A stretch of 64,000 nt of DNA from contig NZ_JAAXOX010000013.1 in assembly GCF_012396125.1 (NCBI RefSeq), positions 52,027 to 116,026 on the forward strand, read 5' to 3'. The notes beneath the pieces are model-generated. The model did not search any database and was not told the DNA's origin. It worked only from the letters and a program-made list of their open reading frames with translations. A program made the translations under genes and the position numbers. The stretch is from Cellulomonas denverensis. Lineage in GTDB: Bacteria > Actinomycetota > Actinomycetes > Actinomycetales > Cellulomonadaceae. This document shows positions 34,367 through 43,836 of the stretch, piece by piece. Positions within the stretch are counted from its first letter, which is position 1; each line of letters opens with the position of its first letter.

Positions 34367-35853
34367 TGGCCACCGTCCAGGCGCACCGGGTGCGCGCCGG
34401 GCGGGGCACCGAACTCGGTCTGCTCCTGCTCGCCCTGATCATCGCCATCGCGTCCTACGCCCTGGTCGGCCTCGGCGCGACCGACGAGCTGCCCGCCGAT
34501 GTGCTCGGCTACGGCGCCGGGATGACCGGTCTGGCCCTGCTGGTGCACCTGGTGGTCCGCTGGCGGGCGCCCTACGCCGACCCGGTGATCGTGCCGGTGG
34601 TGGTCGCGCTGAACGGCATCGGCCTGGCGATGATCTACCGGATCGACCTGGCCCGTGAGGTGCGCGGGCTGACCAACATGTTCGCCTCCAAGCAGCTGGC
34701 CTGGTCGGCGATCTCCGTGGTGCTGGCCTGTGTGGTGCTGATCCTGCTGCGCGACCACCGCACGCTGCGCCGGTACACCTACACCGCGATGGTCGCCGGT
34801 CTCGCGCTGGTCGCGCTGCCGCTGGTCCCCGGGATCGGCACCGAGATCAACGGGGCGCGGATCTGGGTCCGGGCGCTCGGTTTCTCCCTGCAGCCGGCCG
34901 AGCTGGCCAAGATCGCGCTGGCCATCTTCTTCGCCGGGTACCTGGTGACGCACCGGGACACCCTGGCGCTGGCCGGTCCCAAGATCCTCGGCCTGCAACT
35001 GCCGCGGCTGCGTGACCTGGGCCCGATCCTGGTGGTCTGGGGCGCGTCGATCGCGGTGCTGGTGCTCGAACGCGACCTGGGTACCTCGCTGCTGCTGTTC
35101 GGCCTGTTCGTGGCGATGCTCTACGTCGCCACCGAGCGGCTGAGCTGGATCATCATCGGCCTGCTGCTGTTCGCCGGTGGGGTGGCGATCGCCGCGAGCA
35201 CCTTCGGGCACGTCGCCGCGCGGTTCGACGTCTGGCTGCACGCACTGGACAGCGACATCTTCAACCGGTCGCCGGGTGGTTCGGGCCAGCTGGTCCGCGG
35301 GCTGTTCGGGCTGGCCAGCGGTGGGCTGTTCGGCACCGGCTGGGGTCAGGGCCGGCCGGATCTGGTGCCGTTCGCCGAGTCCGACTTCATCGTCGCCTCC
35401 CTCGGCGAGGAACTGGGCCTGACCGGGGTGATGGCGATCCTGGCGCTGTACCTGGTGCTCTGCCAGCGCGGCATGCGCACCGCGATCGGCGTCCGGGACG
35501 GCTTCGGCAAGCTGCTGGCCGCCGGGCTGGCGTTCGTGATCGCGTTCCAGTGCTTCGTCGTGGTCGGCGGCATCACCCGGATCATCCCGCTGACCGGCCT
35601 GACCACCCCGTTCCTGGCCTACGGCGGTTCCTCCCTGCTGGCCAACTGGATCGTGGTGGCGCTGCTGCTGCGGATCTCCGACGACGCCCGCCGCCCGGCC
35701 CCGGTGATCACCGGCGAGCTGATCGCCACCCCCGCCGGCGGGCTGAACATCGGGATGGCCCCGGCCCGGGCGCTGGCCGACGCCACGCCGGTCGCCCCCA
35801 CCGACGACCAGCCGACCCAGGCCCTGCGCCGTACCGACGGAGGTGACCGGTGA
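34366..35853 (+). CDS. rodA: SEDS peptidoglycan polymerase RodA/FtsW family
   Basis: Polytopic glycosyltransferase of elongation, 495 residues with about ten helices. Conserved SEDS sequences include GARIWVRALGFSLQPAELAKIA, GTGWGQGRPDLVPFAESDFI and TGLTTPFLAYGGSSLLANW. It works with the class B PBP that follows; the pbpA GTG lies inside its last codons. A Thr-rich cytoplasmic tail follows the last helix. Confidence 0.95.
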   Translation: MATVQAHRVRAGRGTELGLLLLALIIAIASYALVGLGATDELPADVLGYGAGMTGLALLVHLVVRWRAPYADPVIVPVVVALNGIGLAMIYRIDLAREVRGLTNMFASKQLAWSAISVVLACVVLILLRDHRTLRRYTYTAMVAGLALVALPLVPGIGTEINGARIWVRALGFSLQPAELAKIALAIFFAGYLVTHRDTLALAGPKILGLQLPRLRDLGPILVVWGASIAVLVLERDLGTSLLLFGLFVAMLYVATERLSWIIIGLLLFAGGVAIAASTFGHVAARFDVWLHALDSDIFNRSPGGSGQLVRGLFGLASGGLFGTGWGQGRPDLVPFAESDFIVASLGEELGLTGVMAILALYLVLCQRGMRTAIGVRDGFGKLLAAGLAFVIAFQCFVVVGGITRIIPLTGLTTPFLAYGGSSLLANWIVVALLLRISDDARRPAPVITGELIATPAGGLNIGMAPARALADATPVAPTDDQPTQALRRTDGGDR

Positions 35854-37307
35854 ACACCGCCCTGCGCCGCCTGGCCACCATCACGATGGTGATGTTCCTG
35901 GTCCTGCTCTGCGGCACCACCTACGTGCAGTTCGTGCAGGCGTCCTCGCTGAACAACGACCCGCGCAACGTCCGCACCCTGTACCGGGAGTACGGCAAGC
36001 CGCGTGGCCCGATCATCGTCGACGGCCAGGTGATCGCCGAGTCCACCCCGGTCGACGACCCCTACGGCTACCAGCGGACCTACCTGCAGCCGGAGCTGTA
36101 CTCGACGGTCACCGGCTTCTACTCGGTGGTCAACGGCGGCTCCGGCCTGGAGCGCGCGGCCAACGACCTGCTGACCGGTTCCGCGGATTCGCTGTTCTGG
36201 CAGCGGGTGCAGGACCTGGTCACCGGCCGCCAGCCGCAGGGTTCCTCGGTGGAGCTGACCCTGGACCCGGCCGCCCAGCAGGCCGCCGTCGACGCGCTCG
36301 GCGGCCAGCAGGGCGCGGTGGTCGCACTGGAGCCGTCCACCGGCAAGATCCTGGCGATGGTGTCCACTCCGGGCTTCGACCCGAACGCGCTGGCCACCCA
36401 CGACACCGCCGCGGCCAACACCGCCTACCAGGACCTGCTGAACGCCGACGGCAACCCGCTGCGCAACAAGACCATCCAGGAGAACTACCCGCCCGGGTCG
36501 ACGTTCAAGCTGGTCACGGCGGCGGCCGCCCTGGAGTCCGGTGACTACACCCCGGAGTCCGTGCTGTCCGCGCCGACGCAGTACACCCTGCCGGGCACCC
36601 GGACCACGCTGCCCAACTTCGGCGGCGGCTCCTGCGGGGCGAACGACCAGACCACCCTGGCGAACGCGCTGCGGATCAGCTGCAACACCGCCTTCGCCTC
36701 GCTGGGCGTCGACCTCGGTGACGACGCGATCCGGGAGCAGGCCGAGAAGTTCGGCTTCGGCGACGACTCGCTGTCGGTCCCGATGCCGGTCGCCACCTCG
36801 ACCTACCCGGAGGACCCGAACGCCGCGCAGACCGCGCTGACCGCGATCGGCCAGGAGTCGGTGCGCTCGACCCCGTTGCAGATGGCGATGGTCGCCTCCG
36901 CGATCGCGAACGACGGCGAGCTGATGACGCCGTACCTGATCGACACCGTGCGCACCGCCGACCTGGACGTGATCAGCCAGACCGAGCCGAGCCGGTACTC
37001 CCAGGCGGTCTCCGAGCAGACCGCCCAGCAGCTGACCGACATGATGCTCGGCGTCGTGCAGTCCGGCTCCGGCACCGCCGCGCAGATCAGCGGCGTCCAG
37101 GTGGCCGGCAAGAGCGGCACCGCGCAGACCGGCATCGAGGGCCAGTCCCCGCACGCCTGGTTCACCGCCTTCGCCCCGGCCGACGACCCGCAGGTCGCGG
37201 TCGCCGTGATCGTGCTGAACGGTGGCGACACCGGCTCGGAGGCCACCGGCGGCCGGGTCGCCGCGCCGATCGCCCGCGCGGTGATGGAGGCGGTGATCAA
37301 CCAGTGA
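35850..37307 (+). CDS. pbpA: Class B penicillin-binding protein
   Basis: Peptidoglycan transpeptidase, 485 residues: N-terminal membrane anchor (ITMVMFLVLLCGTTYV), dimerisation region, and transpeptidase domain with S217-T-F-K (PPGSTFK), SCN and KSGTA motifs. GTG start with GGAGGTGA ribosome site and 4-base overlap with rodA. Cognate PBP of the adjacent RodA. Confidence 0.95.
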   Translation: MNTALRRLATITMVMFLVLLCGTTYVQFVQASSLNNDPRNVRTLYREYGKPRGPIIVDGQVIAESTPVDDPYGYQRTYLQPELYSTVTGFYSVVNGGSGLERAANDLLTGSADSLFWQRVQDLVTGRQPQGSSVELTLDPAAQQAAVDALGGQQGAVVALEPSTGKILAMVSTPGFDPNALATHDTAAANTAYQDLLNADGNPLRNKTIQENYPPGSTFKLVTAAAALESGDYTPESVLSAPTQYTLPGTRTTLPNFGGGSCGANDQTTLANALRISCNTAFASLGVDLGDDAIREQAEKFGFGDDSLSVPMPVATSTYPEDPNAAQTALTAIGQESVRSTPLQMAMVASAIANDGELMTPYLIDTVRTADLDVISQTEPSRYSQAVSEQTAQQLTDMMLGVVQSGSGTAAQISGVQVAGKSGTAQTGIEGQSPHAWFTAFAPADDPQVAVAVIVLNGGDTGSEATGGRVAAPIARAVMEAVINQ

Positions 37308-38629
37308 GGCCGGACACCGGGGTCGTGCTGGGCGGCCGCTACCGCCTGACCCGCCGGATCGCGGTCGGCGGGATGGGTGAGGTCTGGGTCGCGCACGACG
37401 AGGCGCTGGCCCGGGACGTCGCGGTCAAGGTGCTGCGCGAGGAGTTCGCCGGGGATGCCGGCTTCCTGGCCCGGTTCCGCACCGAGGCACGCAATGCCGG
37501 ATCGCTGTCCCACCCGGGCATCGCCGCGCTCTACGACTACGGCGAGCAGCAGGGCAGCGCGTTCCTGGCGATGGAGTTGATCGTCGGCGACCCGATGAGC
37601 GACCTGCTGGACGCCGAACCGGTGATGGCGCCGCGCAAGCTGCTGCCGATCCTGTCCCAGGCCGCCCGCGCGCTGCACGTCGCGCACCAGGCCGGTGTGG
37701 TGCACCGGGACGTCAAGCCCGGCAACATCATGATCACGCCCACCGGCAAGGTGAAGCTGACCGACTTCGGCGTCTCGATGGCCAGCAACCAGGTGCCGAT
37801 GACCGCCACCGGCATGGTGATGGGCACCGCGCAGTACCTGTCCCCCGAGCAGGCGGTGGGTGGCCCGGCCAGCGCCGCCTCCGACATGTACGCGCTCGGG
37901 ATCATCGCCTACGAGGCCACCGCCGGGAAGCGCCCGTTCACCGGTGCCACCGCGGTCGACATCGCGGTCGCGCACGTGAACCAGGCGGTCCCGCCGCTGC
38001 CCGCGCACGTCGACCCGGCGCTCGCCCGGCTGATCATGCGGCTGCTGGCCAAGGACCCGGTCGAGCGCCCCGGCACCGCCGAGGAACTGGCCGACCTGCT
38101 GGACGCCCTGGTCCCCCGCACCCCGGCCTCCGGCACCCCGTCGATCGCCCCGCCACCTGCCGTGCGGCCCGCATCGATCCCGGTCGGCGGCCGCACCCGT
38201 GGCGGCGCACACCGGCGGCCGTCGGCGGACGGGGCGACCCGGGTCCGCGGCCAGGCCGAGGCACCCGACTCCCGGCCGGCGCACCAGACGCCGCCGCCGG
38301 CCTTCGACCCCCGCACCGGGCGACCGGTGGGTGGCCGCACCCCGGCGCGGCCCAGTGCCCCGGCCCGGGCGCACGCCCGCACCGGCCGGCGACTGGACCG
38401 GATGCAGGTCCGCTGGCCGCTGCTGGCGCTGGCGGTGCTGGTGGTGGCGCTGCTCGGCGCCGCGCTGGCCGACCGGATCATCGGCTCGGCCGACCCGTTC
38501 GGCGTCGATCACGATCCGGGCACGACGAGTGTGGGCCGCATCGTGGCGGCAGTGGACAATGACATGATGCGCGAGCGTGCGACCGGAGTGGATCCGGACG
38601 CCCTGACGACGACAGTGAAGGACGCCTAG
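37304..38629 (+). CDS. pknA: Ser/Thr protein kinase, PknA-like
   Basis: A 441-residue transmembrane kinase. Glycine-rich loop AVGGMGEVW, ATP Lys42 (VAVKVL), catalytic HRDVKPGN, DFG and the substrate-recognition TAQYLSPEQ are all present. A Pro/Arg-rich juxtamembrane linker, one helix (LLALAVLVVALLGAAL) and a short outer tail without PASTA repeats distinguish it from PknB. GTG start overlapping the pbpA stop. Confidence 0.93.
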   Translation: MRPDTGVVLGGRYRLTRRIAVGGMGEVWVAHDEALARDVAVKVLREEFAGDAGFLARFRTEARNAGSLSHPGIAALYDYGEQQGSAFLAMELIVGDPMSDLLDAEPVMAPRKLLPILSQAARALHVAHQAGVVHRDVKPGNIMITPTGKVKLTDFGVSMASNQVPMTATGMVMGTAQYLSPEQAVGGPASAASDMYALGIIAYEATAGKRPFTGATAVDIAVAHVNQAVPPLPAHVDPALARLIMRLLAKDPVERPGTAEELADLLDALVPRTPASGTPSIAPPPAVRPASIPVGGRTRGGAHRRPSADGATRVRGQAEAPDSRPAHQTPPPAFDPRTGRPVGGRTPARPSAPARAHARTGRRLDRMQVRWPLLALAVLVVALLGAALADRIIGSADPFGVDHDPGTTSVGRIVAAVDNDMMRERATGVDPDALTTTVKDA

Positions 38630-40620
38630 TGGTGGACGACGGATCCCGGATCCTCGCCGGACGGTACGAGGTCGGCGAGCTCATCGGCCGCGGCGGCATG
38701 GCCGAGGTGCACATCGGGCACGACACCCGGCTGGGCCGCACCGTGGCGATCAAGATCCTGCGCTCCGACCTGGCACGCGACCCGTCGTTCCTGGCGCGGT
38801 TCCGCCGGGAGGCGCAGGCGGCCGCGGCACTGAACCACCCGGCGATCGTCGCGGTCTACGACACCGGCGAGGACACCTTCACCGACCCGACCGGCGCCGT
38901 CTCGCACGTGCCGTTCATCGTGATGGAGTACGTCGAGGGCCACACCGTCCGCGACATCCTCCGGGACGGTCAGGCCGTGCCGATCGAGGAGGCGATCGAG
39001 ATCACCTCCGGCGTGCTGTCCGCGCTGGAGTACTCGCACCACGCCGGCATCGTGCACCGCGACATCAAGCCCGCGAACGTGATGCTGACCCCGACCGGTG
39101 CGGTCAAGGTGATGGACTTCGGCATCGCCCGTGCGGTGGCCGACTCGGCCGCCACCATGACCCAGACCCAGGCGGTGATCGGCACCGCGCAGTACCTGTC
39201 GCCCGAGCAGGCCCGCGGCGAGACCGTCGATGCCCGCTCCGACCTGTACTCCGCCGGCTGCCTGCTGTTCGAGCTGCTGACCGGCCGACCGCCGTTCATC
39301 GGCGACTCGCCGGTCGCGGTGGCCTACCAGCACGTCCGGGAGATCGCCCCGGCGCCCAGCTCGATCGCCTCCGACGTGCCCGAGGTGCTGGACCGGATCT
39401 GCGCCAAGGCGCTCGCCAAGGAGCGCGACCACCGCTACGCCTCGGCCGCCGAGTTCCGTGCCGACCTGGAGGCCGCCGCCCGCGGTGGGCACGTCGCCGC
39501 CCCGGCACTGGCCGCCGCCGGCCTGGCCGCCGCCACCCAGGTGATGTCCCCACAGACCGCCGAGGCGACCCAGGTGATGCCCGGCACCGCCCCCGCCTGG
39601 GCGCCGACCGCGATCGAGCCGACGGGCCCGGACGCCGACGCGGAGGACGAGGAGGAGGGCAAGTCCAAGAAGTGGCTCTGGATCACCCTCAGCATCGTCG
39701 GCGTGCTGGCGGTCGCCGGGCTGATCTGGGTGCTGCTGCAGGGCAACGAGTCCGACCAGCCGCCACAGGTCACCATCCCCGCGGTCGCCGGGGAGGCCGA
39801 GGCCGACGCCACCACCGAGCTGCAGGACCTCAATCTGGAGGTCCGCCGGGTGGACGAGCCCTCCGCCACGGTCGCCGCCGGCATGGTCACCAGGACCGAC
39901 CCGGCCGAGGGCACCTCGGTGGACGAGGGCTCGACCGTCTCGCTGTACGTCTCCACCGGCCCCGACTCCGCCTCGGTGCCCGACGTCACCGGGATGAGCC
40001 AGGAGCAGGCACGTGACCAGCTGGAGGCCGCCGGCTTCCAGGTCGGCAACGTGACCTCCGAGAACAGTCCCGACCAGCCCGCCGACCGGGTCTTGCGCAC
40101 CGAGCCCGCCAAGGGCCAGGCCGTCGATGCCGGGTCCGAGATCACCCTGGTGGTCTCCACCGGCCAGGTCGACCTGCCGAATCTGGTCGGCCAGGCCCAG
40201 GCGGACGCCCAGGCCACCCTGAGCGGTCTCAAGCTCTCCGCGGTGATCCAGACGCAGGAGACTGCCGATGCGGAACCCGGCACCGTGATCAACCAGGACC
40301 GCGCCGCCGGGCCGGTGCCGCAGGGGTCGACGATCACGCTGACCGTCGCCGCCGCGCCCACCACGGTGACCATCCCGGACGGCATCGTCGGGATGAGCTC
40401 GGAAGAGGCGACGTCAGCGCTGCAGGACCTCGGGCTGACCGTCCGCACCGACGGCGCCCAGTCCGAGACCGTGCCGGAGGGCGACGTGATGTCGGTGCAG
40501 CCGTCGGCCGGTAGCTCGGTCCCGATCGGCAGCACGGTGACGATCACGGTGTCCGAGGGGGCGCCGACCAGCAACAACAGCGGCGGTGGCGGGAACGGCA
40601 ACAACGCCGGAGGCAACTGA
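38629..40620 (+). CDS. pknB: Ser/Thr protein kinase with four PASTA domains
   Basis: Senses muropeptides or lipid II and controls growth and division. 663 residues: kinase domain (GRGGMAEV, K42, HRDIKPAN, DFG, TAQYLSPEQ), an acidic/Lys juxtamembrane stretch, one helix (LWITLSIVGVLAVAGLIWVL), then four extracellular PASTA repeats (each with VP/IP…GM…A…L…G pattern and ending in VS/VA) and an Asn/Gly-rich tail. GTG start overlaps the pknA stop (TAGTG). Last gene of the block; strong terminator follows. Confidence 0.96.
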   Translation: MVDDGSRILAGRYEVGELIGRGGMAEVHIGHDTRLGRTVAIKILRSDLARDPSFLARFRREAQAAAALNHPAIVAVYDTGEDTFTDPTGAVSHVPFIVMEYVEGHTVRDILRDGQAVPIEEAIEITSGVLSALEYSHHAGIVHRDIKPANVMLTPTGAVKVMDFGIARAVADSAATMTQTQAVIGTAQYLSPEQARGETVDARSDLYSAGCLLFELLTGRPPFIGDSPVAVAYQHVREIAPAPSSIASDVPEVLDRICAKALAKERDHRYASAAEFRADLEAAARGGHVAAPALAAAGLAAATQVMSPQTAEATQVMPGTAPAWAPTAIEPTGPDADAEDEEEGKSKKWLWITLSIVGVLAVAGLIWVLLQGNESDQPPQVTIPAVAGEAEADATTELQDLNLEVRRVDEPSATVAAGMVTRTDPAEGTSVDEGSTVSLYVSTGPDSASVPDVTGMSQEQARDQLEAAGFQVGNVTSENSPDQPADRVLRTEPAKGQAVDAGSEITLVVSTGQVDLPNLVGQAQADAQATLSGLKLSAVIQTQETADAEPGTVINQDRAAGPVPQGSTITLTVAAAPTTVTIPDGIVGMSSEEATSALQDLGLTVRTDGAQSETVPEGDVMSVQPSAGSSVPIGSTVTITVSEGAPTSNNSGGGGNGNNAGGN

Positions 40621-40630
40621 CCCGGACGCG

Positions 40631-40666
40631 ACAGGACCCCGGCACCTGAGGGTGCCGGGGTCCTGT
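40631..40666. terminator. Terminator between pknB and pabA/trpG
   Basis: A perfect 16-bp stem (40631-40646 with 40651-40666) with TGAG loop, between convergent genes. Confidence 0.88.
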
Positions 40667-40733
40667 GCTGTTCCGGCCCGCGAAGTGCCGGGCAGGGTCG
40701 GGCGTCGATGGGCCAGCGGGTACTGCCGGTGGG

Positions 40734-41360
40734 TCAGTCGCGCACCAGCGGCCGCAGGTCGGCGGAACGGGCCACGGCGTCGGGGTCCCCGGTCAGGGCG
40801 AGCCAGTTCGCCAGCATCCGGTGGCCGCCCTCGGTGAGCACCGACTCCGGGTGGAACTGCACCCCGTGCAGCGGCAGCTCCCGGTGCTGCAGACCCATGA
40901 TGATGCCGTTCGCCCGGGCGGTGACCACCAGCTCGTCGGAGACCGTGTCGTCCACCACCGCCAGCGAGTGGTAGCGGGTCGCGGTCAACGGGGTCGGCAG
41001 GCCGGCGAACACTCCCTCACCGTCGTGCTCCACCCGGCTGGTCTTGCCGTGCATCAGCTCCGGCGCATGGGTCACCGTCCCGCCGAAGACCTCACCGAGC
41101 GCCTGGTGCCCGAGGCAGACCCCGAGCATCGGCACCCCGGCCTCGGCACAGTCCCGGATCACCTGCATCGACGCGCCGGCCTCCGCGGGGGTGCCGGGGC
41201 CGGGTGAGACCAGCACGCCGTCGAAGCCCTCGCGCTCGGCGGCCGGCGGCACGGCATCGTTCCGGACCACCACGGTCTCGGCACCCAGCTGATTCAGGTA
41301 CCCGACGATGGTGTAGACGAAGGAGTCGTAGTTGTCCACGACCAGGATGCGGCTGACCAC
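40734..41360 (-). CDS. pabA: Glutamine amidotransferase, aminodeoxychorismate/anthranilate synthase component II
   Basis: Supplies ammonia for folate (PabA) or tryptophan (TrpG) synthesis. 208 residues with catalytic Cys in GVCLGHQ and His/Glu in FHPES; SPGPGTP oxyanion strand present. GTG start. No chorismate-binding partner lies beside it, so PabA versus TrpG cannot be settled; in actinobacteria this locus next to pknB is usually annotated either way. Confidence 0.88.
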   Translation of the reverse strand: MVSRILVVDNYDSFVYTIVGYLNQLGAETVVVRNDAVPPAAEREGFDGVLVSPGPGTPAEAGASMQVIRDCAEAGVPMLGVCLGHQALGEVFGGTVTHAPELMHGKTSRVEHDGEGVFAGLPTPLTATRYHSLAVVDDTVSDELVVTARANGIIMGLQHRELPLHGVQFHPESVLTEGGHRMLANWLALTGDPDAVARSADLRPLVRD

Positions 41361-41364
41361 AGGG

Positions 41365-41526
41365 CTACTCCTCGCCGACGGTGGCGTCGTTGAACGGCAT
41401 GAACGGGGCGATCTCCGGGAACACCCAGAGGAAGCAGGCGGCCAGCACCCCGGCCGCCAGGATGAGCAGGATCAGGGCCCGGATCACGGCGGGTCCGGGA
41501 AGGTGGCGCCACAGCCAGCCGTACAT
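41365..41526 (-). CDS. Small membrane protein, 53 residues
   Basis: Begins MYGWLWRHLPG and has one helix (ALILLILAAGVLAACFLWVF), ending FNDATVGEE. The ATG shares a base with the sortase stop (TGATG), so it is coupled to it. Small conserved-looking protein between sortase and pabA, unknown function. Confidence 0.75.
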   Translation of the reverse strand: MYGWLWRHLPGPAVIRALILLILAAGVLAACFLWVFPEIAPFMPFNDATVGEE

Positions 41527-42371
41527 CAGAGCTCAACACCTTCCAGCTCGGCGGGGATGCCCTCGGAGGTGGGCGCCCAGTACTCGAACTCGCCCCACAC
41601 GATGTACCGCTCACGGGCGGAGAACATCGGGTGGCAGGAGGTCAGGGTGATCAGGCGGCGGGTCGCGGTCTCGTTGGTGACGGAGGGGTCCTCCGGGTCG
41701 GGGGCGATCGTCCACACGTCCTGCGGCATCACGATGTCCGAGCCGGTCACCCGGTAGACGTACCAGGTGTCCTGGGTCCAGACCACGATCGGGTCGCCGG
41801 GCTGCAGCTCCGCGATCCGGTTGAACGGCTTGCCGTAGGTGGTGCGGTGCGCGGCCAGCGCGAAGTTGCCCAGCCCGCCGGGCATCGCCGCCCCGTCGTA
41901 GTGCCCGACACCGAGCGGGTTCAGCACGTTCGGCCGGTCGGTGCCCTGAGTGATCGTCCGGGTCGGTTCCCCGTCCCAGCGCGGCACCCGCATCGAGGCG
42001 AACGTGGTCAGGTACTCGGGCTGCTCCATCACCGGCGGGTCGTCGTACCGCGGGGTGACGATGCCGGTGGCCTGCTCGATCGGGTCGTTCCACCCGCCGG
42101 CCTCCACCACGGCTGCCTGCTCGCGGTTGCCCTCGACGTCCGTCCACCACAACTGCCAGCCCAGGAAGGCCAGCAGCAGCACCCCGCAGGTGATCAGCAG
42201 CTCGCCGACCACCCCGACGAACCCGAGCACGAACCCGCCGAACCCACCACGACGACCGGCGGGGCGCTCGTGCCGCTGCCGGGTGTCGGAGCGCCGGGCG
42301 CGCCGGGTCTCGGGTGCGGGTCCGGCGATCGCCTCGTCGAACCCGGGCCAGGTCGGGTCGGTGCCGCTCAT
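41526..42371 (-). CDS. srtE: Class E sortase
   Basis: Membrane transpeptidase, 281 residues: basic cytoplasmic N-terminus, one helix (ELLITCGVLLLAFLGWQLWW), then the sortase barrel. Catalytic His in LAAHRTTYG, Cys in LTSCHP and Arg in ARERYI are all present. Class E enzymes use LAxTG signals, and four LATTG-bearing proteins are encoded at 15.5-26.4 kb. Start ATG at 42371 overlaps the DUF881 stop (ATGA), with cleaner fit than longer upstream frames. Confidence 0.9.
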   Translation of the reverse strand: MSGTDPTWPGFDEAIAGPAPETRRARRSDTRQRHERPAGRRGGFGGFVLGFVGVVGELLITCGVLLLAFLGWQLWWTDVEGNREQAAVVEAGGWNDPIEQATGIVTPRYDDPPVMEQPEYLTTFASMRVPRWDGEPTRTITQGTDRPNVLNPLGVGHYDGAAMPGGLGNFALAAHRTTYGKPFNRIAELQPGDPIVVWTQDTWYVYRVTGSDIVMPQDVWTIAPDPEDPSVTNETATRRLITLTSCHPMFSARERYIVWGEFEYWAPTSEGIPAELEGVEL

Positions 42372-43303
42372 CCTGCGGAGTCCTCCTGATCGGAATTGCC
42401 CGATCCGCCCGCGGCGGCGACCAGCCCCGGCAGGATCTCGGTCCCCGCCGGCACACTGGCATAGGTCAGATCGGCGGGGCCATCGTAAGCGGGCAAGCTG
42501 AGATCCTGGCGCTCCTGCACCGACCAGCCCAGACCGACCGCCGCCACCCAGCTCTTGTACGCCCGGATCGCCGGGTCCGAGTCCAGTGCCTCCATCAGTG
42601 CCGCGGGGTCCCCGATCGCCGTGACCACGTAGGCCGGCGAGTACCGGCGGCCCTGCAGGGACAGCACGTTGCCGATGCACTGGAACGCACTGGTCGAGAT
42701 CACCCGCTGGTCCATCAGCATCATCGCCTCGGCGCCACCGGCCCACAGCGCGTTGATCACCGCCTGCAGGTCCTGCTGGTGCACCACCAGGTCGTCCGCC
42801 CCCACCCCGGCCGGCCGCGGACCGTTCGGATCGGCGTCGTCGAGTTCGACCACCAGCCCCTCACCGGTCACCGGCACCTGCCCGGACGCCACCTCCGCCG
42901 CCACCCCCGCCGAGGACCAGTCGATCCCGGACTGCGCGTTCTGTTCCGCGGTCAACCGGTCGACCTCGCCGCGGAGCTCCTCCACCTGCGCGGCCAGGCG
43001 TTCCCGGCGGGCATCCTCGTTGGCCTGCAACCCCGGCAGGTCGACCGCCTGGCGCTCGTCGCTGCCGCGGGACAGCCGGGCGTTCGCCGTGAACAGCGTC
43101 CCGGCCAGTGCCATCACCACGCCCACGCTGATCGTGCCGCGCAGGGCGTGCCGGCGCCGGGCGCGGTGCTGGTGGTGTTCCGGGCGCTGCTGGGGCTGTT
43201 CGGCGTGCTGCTGCTGGTGTTCCGGGCGTGCCGGGGCAGGCCCATGACCGGACCGGTTCGTCACCTGGTCCGGGGCCTCGGAGTCACCGGTCTGCTCGGC
43301 CAC
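42368..43303 (-). CDS. DUF881 family membrane protein
   Basis: 311 residues: a Gln/His/Pro-rich N-terminus, one helix (GTISVGVVMALAGTLF), a coiled coil (RRERLAAQVEELRGEVDRLTAEQ) and the DUF881 domain (GEGLVVELDDAD…VVHQQDLQAVINALWAGGAEAMMLMDQR). GTG start. Usually found beside crgA and sortase in actinobacteria; role in division/wall suspected, not proven. Confidence 0.88.
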   Translation of the reverse strand: MAEQTGDSEAPDQVTNRSGHGPAPARPEHQQQHAEQPQQRPEHHQHRARRRHALRGTISVGVVMALAGTLFTANARLSRGSDERQAVDLPGLQANEDARRERLAAQVEELRGEVDRLTAEQNAQSGIDWSSAGVAAEVASGQVPVTGEGLVVELDDADPNGPRPAGVGADDLVVHQQDLQAVINALWAGGAEAMMLMDQRVISTSAFQCIGNVLSLQGRRYSPAYVVTAIGDPAALMEALDSDPAIRAYKSWVAAVGLGWSVQERQDLSLPAYDGPADLTYASVPAGTEILPGLVAAAGGSGNSDQEDSAG

Positions 43304-43408
43304 GCACCCTCCTCGGGGTCGACGCCACTACGCTAGTCACATTGTCCGGCCATCTCGGCGGCCCGCCCGGTCGGATCCGGTCGAGGCCATGAAGTCAGGA
43401 GCATCCCC

Positions 43409-43657
43409 GTGCCGAAGTCGAGGACGCGGAAGAAGGCGCAGTACACCGCCCCCCAGCAGAAGGCGGCGCCGAAGGTCGGCAACCCCGTGTGGTTCGTGCC
43501 GGTCGTGATCGGTCTGCTGGTGCTGGCCCTGGCCTGGATCGTGGTCACCTACCTCACCAGCTTCGACTACCCGATCCCGGCGATCGGTGCCTGGAACCTC
43601 GCGGTCGGCTTCGGCTTCGCGCTGGTCGGCCTCGGGATGCTGACCCGCTGGCAGTGA
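43409..43657 (+). CDS. crgA: Cell division protein CrgA
   Basis: An 82-residue two-helix membrane protein: basic start (VPKSRTRKKAQY), helices PVWFVPVVIGLLVLALAWIVV and NLAVGFGFALVGLGMLT. Recruits wall-synthesis and division proteins in actinobacteria. GTG start at 43409; divergent from the DUF881-sortase unit. Confidence 0.93.
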   Translation: MPKSRTRKKAQYTAPQQKAAPKVGNPVWFVPVVIGLLVLALAWIVVTYLTSFDYPIPAIGAWNLAVGFGFALVGLGMLTRWQ

Positions 43658-43662
43658 CCCGG

Positions 43663-43722
43663 GCCTGACCCGCACGACCAGGCCTGATCCGCACGGCCGG
43701 GCCTGACCCGCACGACCGGCCC
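43663..43722. repeat. Three 20-bp tandem repeats after crgA
   Basis: Units of GGCCTGACCCGCACGACC-type sequence repeat three times directly after the crgA stop. Could form alternative stems; no coding role seen. Confidence 0.6.
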
Positions 43723-43836
43723 GGAGCGCGCGCCGGCCACCGGCTGCGCATCCCGGCCGACGGGGTCCGCGCCCCGGGTGCCGGTTCCCACGGCAGACAA
43801 GACCCGCGCCGCGACCACCGTGAGCACGGCGAGGGC

